NCBI RefSeq assembly: GCF_000004075.3
Contig: NC_026659.2
Location: forward strand, 30,150,272 to 30,214,271
Origin: Cucumis sativus
Lineage: Eukaryota; Streptophyta; Magnoliopsida; Cucurbitales; Cucurbitaceae
Length of the DNA: 64,000 bases
Direction: 5' to 3'
Shown piece by piece: positions 53,061 through 64,000 of the stretch. Numbering within the stretch: the stretch's first letter is position 1; every line of letters starts with the position of its first letter. A program made the translations under genes and the position numbers. Below the pieces are notes generated by a model, which saw only the letters and a program-made list of their open reading frames with translations, was not told the DNA's origin and did no database searches.

Positions 53061-55985
53061 CTAAGTTTTTGTTTTCATTCATACTTAAAGTAAGCATTAC
53101 TAAAAATTGTAGATATAAGTTTAAATTTTGAACCATAAACAAATTAAACAAAATTTAAATATGAAAGTTAAAATTGTAACATTTTGAAACTTATAGACTA
53201 AAATGAAATTAAACTCAAAACTTAGTGATTGTATAGTGGAATAAGATTGATGGAAATTAAGTATGAGTGTGTTTTGGTTGCATTGGAATGTTATCATTTA
53301 TGAAGAATGCATGAAAATAAATTGTTATTTTATCTAACTTGTAAAATCAATCGCGATATTTTCTTCGTTTGGTTGTGACTTTTTAAACTCAAGGTATTTT
53401 TGCTACGATTGTTGCATATATTTTTGAGTTGTTCTTAGAGGTTATTTGAAAGAAGTTTGTATTTGAACTGAACTACTTTAGAGGGAACCTAAAGCCTACT
53501 TATTAGAGAAGAGAGTTTTCATTAACTTGGTGGAACCTATGTTTCATAGGTGAAGAGAGTTCACAAACAAACAAGAAAGATACATCAAAATAGAGTTTTA
53601 TTCACTTTATGGGAGCTTAAGTATTGAAGAGAAAAGTAACATGTAGGGAGAGCCTAGATATCTTGTGAGTTAGCTCTACAAGTGTTTTGTAAGCTTGAGA
53701 ATCTACTGATAAGTATATCGTTGTAACTGTCCAACTCATTGATATTAGTGAAATATCTTTCTTGCACACACTTTCTCTAACATGATTACCAATTTCTATG
53801 TGTTCTTTTGCTTAGTTAATGTGACTTTTATTATTATTACTATTCTTGTTAGGACATATTGTATGATATCTTACACACAACATAAGAGAACCACCCTTCC
53901 ATAATACTAAAATGTCATATAATTCTTTTGTTAGAAAATATAGTAATTGATATGTTCTATAAGTATGTGAATTATTTTATTGCATTCATTATAGGTTTTT
54001 CTATCGTAATATATCATTAGTTTAAGAGACTAAAATTATTAGTAACAAAATTATTGATATTCTAAACACAACCTTGAATTAGTATTTTAAAATGCATATT
54101 TCTTTTCTTTTTTATTTAAAAACAAACTTTGCTTTACACTCGTGGAAAAATGTAAACATACTTGCATTAATGTTTTATTTTATTAAATCTCGACTACTCC
54201 CAAATCATAAATTAAAGATTAATACACCTTTACTTTGATTTCAAGTTTAATTTGATTCTCATATAAATTAATGAGTTTATTTCTTTAAAATTTTATAAAT
54301 TATATATCTTGAAAATGTATGAGGTAGAAAATTAAATCATAGAACATAAATAATAATAATAATAAATTGTAGCTTATCCATTGAATTATTCTTAAATGTT
54401 TAAACTAGTATGACCTAACTTACAAGTTTACCTTAATCTAATAAATAAATGATGACAAATGTTTAAAATTAATTTAAGGTTGCAAATTACCTAGTACAAG
54501 GATTAGGTATATAAGTCAATTTATTTAAGGGAAGCATATAGTAAATTACTTAGATAATTAAGGAGAACTTTGGCATTAAAATTGATGAATACTAATTGAA
54601 TTAAATGTGATAGTACTATTGTATTACATTTTTCTTTTCCACATGTTAAAAGGGAGTTTCTTATTAATAAATATTTTTAAGAAATGCTTCCATTTATTTA
54701 AGTTGAGGATTTTTCTTTTCCACGTTTTGGTTAGCTCCGCTAAGCAAAGAATGTCTTATTTCTTAAGTTTTGTTTTCCTAAAGCTACTGTGAAAGATTAA
54801 GATATGTCAATTCAGATTGACCACGAGGATAAGATGGTAGCCCATTTAGAAGTAGACCCCATGAAAATGAGGGAGGTGACTCTTAGACCCCGACTTCTAA
54901 GGATCGAACGAGGTGGGCATTAGGGTAGTGTGCACAATTCACTTCGGTTCGATTTTGGATAGATCAAGGGCTAAATCAAATCGTTGGATTCATAATAAAG
55001 AATAACAATAGAAAACATATTTTCATCGGTTTCAATTCTTGAACCCAACCAACATGATTTGGTTTAGGTCGTTCAATTAGAATTTTAATTGATTGTTGAC
55101 TTTGATATTTTTACAAAATATTATTTTCTACTACTTCCTCGTGCCTTTTGTCCCAGCTAGGTTTTACAATTCCTTGGTCCCAAAATCTCAATCGTAAGTT
55201 TATCCACAATCTCAAGCATAGTTCATCCAAGTCTCAATATTTATTCATCCAAAACCTCAGGAAAAGTACTTGAATACATTTCATTCGAACTCTCAATCAA
55301 AAGTTCAAATTAAAGTCAAAGTCCCTCTAACCCCATTCCTCAATCACCTTCATTAACCAGTAAATACATTAACAAGTTAATTGATGAAATATAAATAAAT
55401 AGATATAGTTTCAATATTAAGAGTAGGTTCTAAATTGTAATATTAACAATTAACATAAAATTTTAAAAAAAAATAATTAAAAATCAACAGTTAACACTAT
55501 GAATAATCCAGTAAAAATCACCCATTTTTAACAATCAACCTCTCTGCTTCTTTCCAAACTTAATTTATGAATGGCTGGAATCTATAATTAACAAAATAAA
55601 ACAGCAACTAATACACAGAAACTACAATTACTTTTTTCTATAAAAGAAAACCCCAAATTAAATTAAGACTAATAATTTTAAAAATAGTTGACATTAACAT
55701 TACCAACCACTCAAAAAATTGCACAAATAATGAAACAAACAAGTGGACGAATGAATGCATCAATCAATCAGAATGACACAAATACAAAAATATATAACAA
55801 AACTAAAAAATATATATATAGATATATTATTATTATTATCATCATTTATTATTAATAAGCGTAGAGAAGAAAGCGTAGACTCCCCGTGTTCTTCCCACCG
55901 GCATCAAAATAAATGGGACCGACCTTACCGGCGTCCGGTGGTGGCCCGTCAAGTCGGTCACCGTGCCTTTCTGCCGCTTGCACCT

Positions 55986-56010
55986 CATCATCATCATCAT
56001 CATCATCATC
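55986..56010. repeat. (CAT)n microsatellite upstream of the RING gene
   Basis: Eight CAT units about 140 bases before the RING gene start codon. Confidence 0.9.
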
Positions 56011-56076
56011 CTAGAATTTTCTTCCAGAATCTTCTCACCTTTTCGCCGTGGCCGCCTTCTTCATTTCTCTATTCAT

Positions 56077-56083
56077 ATAATAC
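56077..56083 (+). promoter_or_regulatory. Possible TATA box of the RING gene
   Basis: TATAATA lies about 70 bases before the start, followed by a pyrimidine-rich leader. Confidence 0.35.
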
Positions 56084-56150
56084 CCTTTTTCTTTCTTCTT
56101 CAATTCTATTTGATTTCTTCCCTTTTTGTCTATTTTCTCTCTAAACGACC

Positions 56151-56873
56151 ATGTCTGATTCCGATTCTTCTCCCTCTCCTTCACCGCCACCGCCTCCGCG
56201 GACCCTTTCTATGCTTCTCCCTTTTCTCCTTGGCCTTGCTCGAACTACCACCGGATCCAACCTCAACCAGATCGTCGTTCTCGACCATGCTGCGCGAACG
56301 GTTGTCGTTTTCGAAGGACACGTTCTTGATTCTCTTCTTCGTGACTTATCGGAGAAATCTGGACCGTTGCCGGCGTCCAAGGCTTCGATCGATGCGATGC
56401 CTCGAGTTGGGGTTACGGAATTGGGGATGGATTGTGCGATTTGCTTGGATGGATTTGAAGTCGACGAGGAAGCTAGGGAGATGCCGTGTAAACATATGTA
56501 TCATTCTGATTGTATTGAGAAATGGTTGAATGTTCGTGGAACCTGTCCGGTTTGTCGGTTCGCGATGCCGGTGGATGATCGGAGAAAGGACGGTGGTGGT
56601 GGTGGTGGTGGTGATGAAGAAGAAGAAGAAGATATGGAAGGTGGAGAAGGTGGTGAAGGTGGTGAAGGACGAGTGGTTGTAGTTAATTTGTGGGTTAACG
56701 ATGGTGAACCGATGGATGTTGAGTCGGGATTGGAACATGGATCAGAGGATTCCGATTCAGAATCACAAGATGAAATTATGGTTGAAGTTGATGGCTCATC
56801 AACACAAGAACAAGAACAAGATCCAAGTTCTGAAGATTCTTCTTCATTTTCATTTTCGTCTTTTTTCAATTAG
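56151..56873 (+). CDS. RING-H2 E3 ubiquitin-protein ligase (MPSR1-like)
   Basis: A single exon encodes 240 residues. An N-terminal Ser/Pro tract (5-17) precedes a short hydrophobic stretch (MLLPFLLGLA, 21-30). The RING-H2 domain spans 95-135 with all eight zinc ligands: Cys95, Cys98, Cys113, His115, His118, Cys121, Cys132 and Cys135 (CAICLDGF, MPCKHMYHSDCIEKWL, GTCPVC). The Trp after the sixth ligand, used for E2 contact, is present. The tail is Gly/Glu/Ser-rich and acidic (GGGGGG, EEEEED, GGEGGEG), probably disordered. The CPVCRFAMPV ending and size resemble the MPSR1-type small RING E3s, which clear misfolded cytosolic proteins in Arabidopsis; that assignment is from memory. It should ubiquitinate proteins as a monomeric E3. 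Confidence 0.92.
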   Translation: MSDSDSSPSPSPPPPPRTLSMLLPFLLGLARTTTGSNLNQIVVLDHAARTVVVFEGHVLDSLLRDLSEKSGPLPASKASIDAMPRVGVTELGMDCAICLDGFEVDEEAREMPCKHMYHSDCIEKWLNVRGTCPVCRFAMPVDDRRKDGGGGGGGDEEEEEDMEGGEGGEGGEGRVVVVNLWVNDGEPMDVESGLEHGSEDSDSESQDEIMVEVDGSSTQEQEQDPSSEDSSSFSFSSFFN

Positions 56874-57523
56874 TTTTTTCCCTTTGATTTGATAGGTTTT
56901 TCTGGAAGTGTCATTGTTTGATTACTTACGGCAAATTACTTACTACAAATCCTCAGCTTCAAAAGTCCAAATTGGGCCATTCATGATTTTTTCTTCTTCT
57001 TCTTCTTCTTCCTCCTTCTGGGATTTGGCAAGTTTTGAAGTTGTAAATAATGAATCAGTTCATGAAGTTTGATTACAAAATGAAAATCCCTTTTCTTATA
57101 TGTTCTTTCTAGTTACCCAGGTTCAAACATCAGGGTACCCTATGTATCCAAAATATCAAATTTCTATTAGTTCTTGTTCTGTTGATCCTTAGAGAAGTTG
57201 AAGAACAGAATGCAATATTCACAAGTGTATGTAATGAATTCATTTCATTATTATAACCTCATTGAAAATGAGTTTAATGTACAATATATCATATTTATTG
57301 AATGAAAATCTCATGTCTCAGTTTGACATTTTGCAAGGGTCGGCTAAGGTCGAGGCCACTTATCTCTTCCTAGGGTGATGCTTTGGGTCCTATAATGCTA
57401 TTTTTCTTACCTCTGTCGCTTCTTTTCGTTTGATTCCCATTGTGCCTTTTTATCATCCTTTAATTTATCAGGTCATGGTTTCTTGATGTGTATCAAACAC
57501 ACTCTTCAATCCAAATGAGAAAA
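56874..57523. other. 3' region of the RING gene
   Basis: 3' UTR and short spacer, with a TCT-rich tract at about 56992-57018. No gene is seen. Confidence 0.5.
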
Positions 57524-59240
57524 CAGTGTTTTAGATGTTCAATGAGCAAATCCAAACTCATTTTTTGCATCAGATTGAAATGAAGATAGAGAAGACAAAT
57601 GAAGACAGCTTAACACAATCTCCAGGTTGAATCATATCATTTAAAGCAAAATAGAACGATAAGAAGGGTTAGAATTAAGCACAAACCAGTACACTCTTAT
57701 TCGTTCTTTGAATTGAAACAGACTAATTACAACGTAAAGCCAAATCATTAATTTCTCTTTCCCTCAATAGAAACATAATCAATCCTCTGTTCTAGTTTGC
57801 TGCCAAAACCAACTCATCTGATTAAAAATGCTGTACCACAACAGAAATGAAGATGTAACCACATTGTAGATCATACAACCTGTAAAAGTATCGCAAGGGA
57901 TAAATTGCTCGTGCTCATGTGAACGACACTTTCCTTTCTTGGTCGGTCCAATCCTAAGAACTAACGTGTCGGGAAAAGTCCAGTAAAACCTCTTGACAGA
58001 CAACCTTCAACAGCACAAGGGGATTTGGAACCATCTCTATGTTCTCATCTGCAGTACTGATGGTAAGTTTATCTCTCCAAGTTCACTGGCCTGCAAGCAT
58101 CAATCTACTTTTCTTGACGCTCTTAACAGGACTCAACTCCATGGCGCCGGTTCTAGGATCACTCAGAGACACAATGACATCCATTTGCATGTCCTCAGGT
58201 AATTTCCTCTTCAAACCAGGGAAAGACTTTAATCCTGACACAATTCAAACCAGTAAAACAAGGCATATATAACATTCTGCATTCCATGGAAAGCCAATAC
58301 GCAGAATGGTATACTTTTTTTAATGACAGTTGAACGTAATCTATACCACAAAGAGAATATTCAAACACACCTGACTGTGATTCCGAGCTCCATAATTACA
58401 CATAACTTTGAGACTTTATTAGATCCTGACCGCCTGCATAATGATTGTCAGCAGACCAAGTGTTAGTGCAAGGATGAACCATGTACATGCGCTTGACGAA
58501 GTCATCAATTAGAACAGGCCAAAAACCTGATGATAGAAGAACGCAACTGAGTAACTCCAAACAATGTAGTAAGGAAAAAGAAAAATTCTGCTTATTTAAA
58601 AGCATACCCAACAATTCTAAAGAGTAAGGGCCAGTGCTGAAGCATAATCCTCAAGTTAATTAGAAAATTTTGATTTTACGAAACTACCAAAAAGAAAAAA
58701 ATCAAATATCCATCCATTACCACAACCAGCGTTGTATGTCCCAATGCATTCAAAATTGGACGACCACATTTGAAGCAGACAACTATTAGTTGATTACACG
58801 CATCATATAACTATTTGAAACTTAAGGACACATAAGTTGTACTTAAAGAACAGATCCTATTTGCCATCATATAACTATTTGTTAGTTGTACTATTCCACC
58901 CATCGTATAACTATTTGAAATTCAAAGACACAGTTGTACAACCTAGAGAACAAATCCTGTTCAAGCATCAATCATCTAACTATTTGTCATCATGTAACTA
59001 TCGAACCTCTAATCTTGTATTGAAGCATGAGCTTTTGCCTTGAAACCTTACAATCGTACCGTACCTTGAGGGTTGCTCCCAAATGCACAAGCCTCAAAAA
59101 CGTTTTTATGCATTAGGCATACATTTGAGAAAAGAAAGTAACAATACCAAGCTACCGTAACAATACAATGAGATCAATAAATACTTGCATTCTCATCATA
59201 TTTCAAGCCTCCATAGAAAAACCAAAACAGAAGGTTAGGC
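57524..59240 (-). pseudogene. Truncated AAR3-like pseudogene (exons 7-9 copy)
   Basis: This is a segmental copy of 47393-49530 in the same orientation. Exon 9 homology lies at about 57920-58236 (FPGLKRKLPEDMQMD still readable). A one-base loss after KKSRLM shifts the frame and creates a stop at 58083-58085; a two-base gain and a deletion of about 20 bases follow. Exon 8 homology lies near 58340-58430 with changes, and exon 7 at about 58489-58530 still reads WPVLIDDFVKRMYM, but its donor splice site is altered. Exons 1-6 are missing, so there is no promoter or start. It lies directly downstream of the PPR gene on the same strand. Confidence 0.88.
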
Positions 59241-59289
59241 ATGAAATTGAATGATGAATGGAAGAGTAAGCAATATAGATTTACCAGCA

Positions 59290-61410
59290 TCACCAATAGT
59301 CTCCACAAGAACAACTCCCATCTCTGAAATGATGAAATCTGCTAGCATCTCTGATCACAATTTCACGTTTGGTTATCATAGCAATCAGTTTAATCACAGA
59401 ATGGCAGTCACTGCAAATACGATGGCTTTGCACAATCTGCAATGGCGTTTTCTCTAAAGTGTTTAGAAGACCATAAGCAATTGCCAATTTCTCGCTGTGG
59501 TACATCCGTATCTTTTCTTCATTTTCATCAACATCTGGAAGCATGAAGTTCTGTTCTTCAGGTACATAACCAAGCTTTGAGATGTTCAACATTAATTCAT
59601 CCACTTTTCCCACTACTTTTTCTATTTGGACGTGGTGTTTATCCCCAGATAGGAATGCATGCGGCTGGTTATTAACTTCTATCCAACTGCATGCTGGAAG
59701 CATTCTTAAGCCCTTTCTTTTTAATGTCTGAAAAACATCAGCTGCTTCCTTTAACTTACCAGAACTGTTATATATGTTTAAAAGCACAATATAATTACTA
59801 AGCTTCTCAGGTTCCATCCCATAAAGTTTTTCAGCAGCAAACTTACCAAGTTCTAGGTTTCCATGAACTCGACAAGCTCTAAGCAATGCAGCCCACATAT
59901 TTGCCGTTGGTTGAAAGGGAGCTTTCCTTATAAGGGCATAGGCTTCGTCTAACAGCCCTTCTCGACCTAGCAATTCAATCATGCACGCGAAATGCATAGC
60001 ACGCGGTTTAACCTTGTGATCTCTAGTCATTGATTGAAAAATTTCCCATCCACGTTCAAACAAACCTGAAATACTACAAGCAGATAAAACAGCAAGAAAT
60101 GTCACATGGTTTGGCATCATGCCTTCCCGAAGCATCTTCTCAAACATATCAATGGCTTCCTCCCCATGACCATGATTCCCATATCCAGCAATCAAAGCAT
60201 TCCATGATATTATGTTTCTACAAGACATCCTGTCAAAAACATGTCTAGCATCATCTACTTTTCCCCATTTGCTATAGAAATCCACAAGGGCTGTATTAGC
60301 TACCACATCTAACCCAAAGCCATTACGAACTAAACTCGCATGTACTTGCTTAGCACGTGCTACCGATGCCAATCTCGAGCATATTCTTATAATTATAGAA
60401 AAAGTGAAATGGTCCATCTTAACACCAGAGTCACGCATCTCATGGTATAAATCCAGAGCTTCTTCACTGTAGCCATGGAGTGCGTAACCAGCTATAATTG
60501 AATTCCATCCAACTATTGTCTTATCAGGCATCTCATCAAAAACGCAATGAGCATCTTCAAGGCTTCCACACTTGCTGTACATATCAATCAACGCACAGGA
60601 AACAAAAATGTCCTGTCCTAGACCAGCTTTTATTGCACATGAATGCAATTGCCTACCAGGAAAAATAATTTCCAAACCAGCTGATGCCCGTATCATTGTA
60701 GCAAAGGTACGAGGCCCACAATCATAAAACTCCTCCCGCATCAAAATGAACAATCTAAACGCTTCAACATAATTTCCAGAGTCTACATATCCGGAAATTA
60801 TAGTACCCCACGAAACCGCATTCCTCGCAGGCATTTCGTCGAACAGTCTACAAGCATCAATCATCATCCCACATTTCACATGCATAAGTAGAACCCTGTT
60901 CCTCATGTACTGATCAGGTTCAAATCCATTATCAACCATGTAATTACACAACCTCTTCACTCCTCTTATAGACTTCAACCCAATACACGCATTAATCAAC
61001 GCATCGTACGTGCTGTAACCAACATGAAAACCATCTTCCAGTTCAAAAATTTCAAACATCTCAAGTGCATCTCGATACTTTTTACACAAAACCAACTTCT
61101 CTATTTGACTACAGATCCCAACACTGGATTTCTTAACATGGGTCTCCTTCAATGGGGTTTCTTTACGATCACCCACATCAAGTTTCGAAGGTTTAGGCTG
61201 AGGCCGTGGGCGTGGGCGTAGCCCTTGTTCAAAGGAAGAACACTTGATCCAACAAAATGAATTACGGTATTTTCTTGGATTAGAAAGAAAAGAAGTTTTC
61301 GTAAAAAGGTCTGAATCTGAGTAACGCAGGGAGAAGAAGGAAGTGGAGTTACATTGAAGGCGATCATAAACATAGTTTTGATAGCGGGAGAGAGGGAGTT
61401 CCATGTTCAT
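59290..61410 (-). CDS. PLS-class DYW pentatricopeptide repeat protein (At5g50390-like)
   Basis: An intronless frame of 706 residues starts at the ATG of MNMELPLSRY. The N-terminus is rich in Ser/Arg/Lys with few acids, fitting import into plastids or mitochondria. After KKSSVGICSQIEKLVL come successive P, L and S repeats of about 31-36 residues (AVSWGTIISGYVDSGNYVEAF, VGWNSIIAGYALHGYSEEAL, IISWNALIAGYGNHGHGEEAI), then E motifs and a full DYW deaminase-like domain. The zinc/catalytic motif HSEKLAIAYG begins at 638, followed by CSDCH and the terminal HHFRDGSCSCGDYW. DYW proteins bind organelle RNA and carry out C-to-U editing. The overall sequence resembles Arabidopsis At5g50390, an embryo-essential plastid PPR, from memory. 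The stop is only 50 bases from the AAR3 pseudogene, so its 3' UTR likely runs into it. Confidence 0.95.
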   Translation of the reverse strand: MNMELPLSRYQNYVYDRLQCNSTSFFSLRYSDSDLFTKTSFLSNPRKYRNSFCWIKCSSFEQGLRPRPRPQPKPSKLDVGDRKETPLKETHVKKSSVGICSQIEKLVLCKKYRDALEMFEIFELEDGFHVGYSTYDALINACIGLKSIRGVKRLCNYMVDNGFEPDQYMRNRVLLMHVKCGMMIDACRLFDEMPARNAVSWGTIISGYVDSGNYVEAFRLFILMREEFYDCGPRTFATMIRASAGLEIIFPGRQLHSCAIKAGLGQDIFVSCALIDMYSKCGSLEDAHCVFDEMPDKTIVGWNSIIAGYALHGYSEEALDLYHEMRDSGVKMDHFTFSIIIRICSRLASVARAKQVHASLVRNGFGLDVVANTALVDFYSKWGKVDDARHVFDRMSCRNIISWNALIAGYGNHGHGEEAIDMFEKMLREGMMPNHVTFLAVLSACSISGLFERGWEIFQSMTRDHKVKPRAMHFACMIELLGREGLLDEAYALIRKAPFQPTANMWAALLRACRVHGNLELGKFAAEKLYGMEPEKLSNYIVLLNIYNSSGKLKEAADVFQTLKRKGLRMLPACSWIEVNNQPHAFLSGDKHHVQIEKVVGKVDELMLNISKLGYVPEEQNFMLPDVDENEEKIRMYHSEKLAIAYGLLNTLEKTPLQIVQSHRICSDCHSVIKLIAMITKREIVIRDASRFHHFRDGSCSCGDYW

Positions 61411-64000
61411 AAATTGAAATAGGTTTGCGAAATCTAGAATGGTGGGGAGTGAAGGAAGTTACCTGGAGAGATTAGGAAGGTGATGGTTCCACTACAATTC
61501 ATGAATTGTAATAGAAAACAAAACGGTGAAGAGGAAGAAGAAGAAATGTGGATCGAAGAAGGAGCAAGAGCATCGAGTACTCCGCCCTAGAGCCGGTTTT
61601 CTTGTTGGTAGTTCAACTTCCATTTTTTCGTGGGAAAGAAAACCAATTTATATATTAATACGGTGTTGATAACAAAAATGTGATTACATCTCAATTTCAA
61701 AACTTAATATTGCAAAGATTCCATTTAAATAATCTATCACTTTAGTCTTTAAATTTCTAACTCTAAACATCTTTCATTTAAATTCTAAATTCTATCTATA
61801 AATTCAATTGAAGATCCAATCAATTTAAGTCAAATCACTAAAATAACCCTACCTTAATTGATATAAAACGAAAAACAAAATGAACTTTCACTCTAATTTT
61901 TAATTAGATGTATAATTCTCTCATTAACTATTATTTAAGATTAGGGCTAGGGTTAGAGATAACCCCTCCATTTCAAAACCTAAGTTCGAATTTAAGAGCC
62001 TAAATTTAAAACTAATATTTGTTTAAGAAACAAGAACACAAAAATGGACAAAAAGAAATTTAAGACAATGAAAATTAAATAAAAAAATATATAATTACAA
62101 ACTTATCCTATTTTAAAACTTTAAAGAATGGTTTACGACAATTTTGATAGATTCCACCTAAATTTACACATTTTTTTAAAAAAAGATATTTATAATACAA
62201 CTTGTAACCTTTTCTAGATTGGATCTAGATCTAGGTTTTTGTTTTCAAGATGAAAAATCAATCAGATACATATAAGCATTTCCTTATGTACATATGAATG
62301 CTAGTTGAGCTAACTTGTTCATATTTGAATTAAAGATTATTTATGTAATGATAATTAAGTTTGGTTCACTTTTAGTTCAAGGAGTTTGCCTCCTCAACTT
62401 TTAAGGTAGATTTGTTAATTACAAATAATACGATGTTTGTACTATCAACTTCAAGATTACACAACTTTTACGAAGAAGAAAATAAAAATTAGAAAATGGA
62501 GATTTAAATAGAAAAGAAATTCACACACTTTTTTAAAGGGGTCACCCAACTTGTTTTACAAGAATTGTTTTCTTTTAATTTAATTTTTTAAGAACTTTGA
62601 AAGAGAAACCAAAATCTACCTTTTAGAAATCAAATTTAGTGATGGAAGAGGTGTTGGAATTGTTGTTCCCAATTTTAAGCCATGAACTATTCAACATAAT
62701 AAAATCAATACATTAATTAATCTCCAAAAATCCAACACTTTGTATCCCCATCATATTCAGACTTTCAACCTTACCTACCCCACATTTAATCAAAGATAAA
62801 TATTAATTTAACCGAAGATTGGATCTCCTAATTTTCTATTATATATTATTATATCTATTATATAGTTTCTTTTGTGCTTTATTGGCATGGATATGGGCAT
62901 CAAATTTCTTTCATATTTTCCCTTTCTTTGGCATGACACATGGAGTATCCATTCCATCGAAAGAAATCTGATTCCATTTCCCTTTTGTTAGAATTTTAAC
63001 TCTCCTCCAAGACCCAAAGAGGAATTCAAATCTCTTCTATGTTAATCTCTATCTCAATCTCAAGTGGGAATCCAATTCCATGCAAACCAATTTGCTATGG
63101 ACCAATTCAAAGAGACATCAGAAATATGATCCACATCTTTGTTTAGACCATTTGATTGAGTCTCACTTTTGTAATTCCTGATGTAGTATGTAACTTGTAG
63201 AGTGCCCAAAGTTTGAGTAAAGAATTCAGTTTTTCCTACTACTAGTCCTCCATCACAGTTAGCCTTCTCATAAAGTTTTGCTTACTGATTTTGAAAGTTC
63301 AAGTAATTGATGATCAGAATTTCCATCACAATAGGTTTCTAATTTTAAATGGCTAGAAGTATCACATCATTTGGTATGAAAACTCTGATAGCATATCGAT
63401 TCTAAACCGAGCCAATGCCCCGATACCTCAATCAATGCCTAAATAAAGATCAAACCCAACAGACTCTTCAATGCAAGCTTTTTCTTTAATAAACAGGAAT
63501 TCAAAATAACAAAAACATATGAACACATGAGCACTGAACAGAAAACTTACACCTGCAAACCATTTCCCAGATATAGGTTCCCAACTGCCAAACACAACAG
63601 TTTCACCTTCCTCGAGATGTAACCTTAATCAACCACAGCGATTCTACAGAACTTCCATGGATTATAGGTCCCTAAGAGATCTCAAACACGAGGTTACTCC
63701 TAACTTGAATGCAATTCAGCCAAGAACATGGGGCCATAAAAGTCACTACAATACTTTTCAACCATATAGTTTTGTTCATTAGTTGGATGCACATTTATCA
63801 AAAATTTATCACAGATCATAAAACCGAAAAGTAGTTGGTTTTATAATGTGATAATAATAGAAAATAAAACCTCTACCAGCCTATGATGCAATAACTTCAG
63901 TTCATCATCAAATCACATATAATATAGTTAAACAGCAAACCCATATAGGAGGTAATAGAGATAGAGACATGGGCCTATTGATCAAAGCTTTTCATTAGAC
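61411..64000. other. Region upstream of the PPR gene; no gene recognised
   Basis: 61411-61620 is the probable PPR leader and promoter, less AT-rich and GA-rich. The remainder is AT-rich spacer. From about 63.4 kb the composition is more balanced, and the minus strand has a possible GCAG/GTGTAAG splice context near 63550, so a non-coding exon or gene edge could begin here, but I find no coding evidence. Confidence 0.45.

Larger units (their letters stand above)
52290..56076. other. Intergenic region between AAR3-like and RING genes
   Basis: The AAR3 promoter side has a CT-rich leader to about 52440. The rest is AT-rich spacer with a (CCGA)n-containing repeat (52770-53060) and a less AT-rich stretch at 54.8-55.35 kb with TTCGGTTCGATTTTGG-like sequence, possibly an old transposon. 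No gene is supported. Confidence 0.5.

Noticed and set aside
56141-56869. Minus-strand open frames with Pro/Ser runs
   Set aside because: Antisense shadows of the RING gene.
57779-58272. Open frames on both strands over the duplicated block
   Set aside because: They are fragments or shadows of the frameshifted AAR3-like exon 9 copy.

Overview
The window is nuclear DNA of a flowering plant: about 30% G+C by eye, spliced genes with GT..AG introns, long AT-rich spacers with microsatellites and transposon relics, and plant-only families (R2R3-MYB, mini zinc finger, ZF-HD, plastid FtsH, DYW-type PPR). The proteins are eudicot-like. The look of the RNase T2 genes and of the repeats suggests a cucurbit (Cucumis or a relative); that is an inference without a database search.

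Layout. 1-429 is the end of a CACTA transposon. 2053-3069 (+) is a subgroup-1 R2R3-MYB gene. 12792-13070 (-) encodes a mini zinc finger (MIF), and 25321-26244 (-) encodes a ZF-homeodomain factor (ZHD9/10 type), the family MIFs are known to bind. Between these genes lie 7-12 kb AT-rich spacers with microsatellites, tandem repeats and two decayed coding-like segments. From about 32.9 kb the window is gene-dense: RNase T2-like A (+, 32900-33891), FTSH6 (-, 34702-37861), an NFD6-like mitochondrial protein (+, 39053-40182), a decayed MULE transposon (about 41.7-43.65 kb), RNase T2-like B (+, 44791-47043), a nine-exon DCN1-like/AAR3 gene (-, 47787-52289), a RING-H2 E3 ligase (+, 56151-56873), a truncated pseudogene copy of the AAR3 3' part (-, about 57.5-59.24 kb) and a DYW-class PPR gene (-, 59290-61410). 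61.4-64 kb shows no gene I can support.

Points of interest. The two RNase T2-like genes both carry His-to-Asn in the first catalytic box, and gene A has lost every catalytic residue of the second box while keeping an intact reading frame. An Au-like SINE sits in an AAR3 intron but is missing from the duplicated copy. The PPR transcript probably runs into the AAR3 pseudogene. No operon-like system or clear multi-gene pathway is visible. Functional links are limited to the MIF/ZHD pair, two ubiquitin-related genes (cullin neddylation and a RING E3) and several organelle-directed proteins (FTSH6, NFD6-like, PPR).
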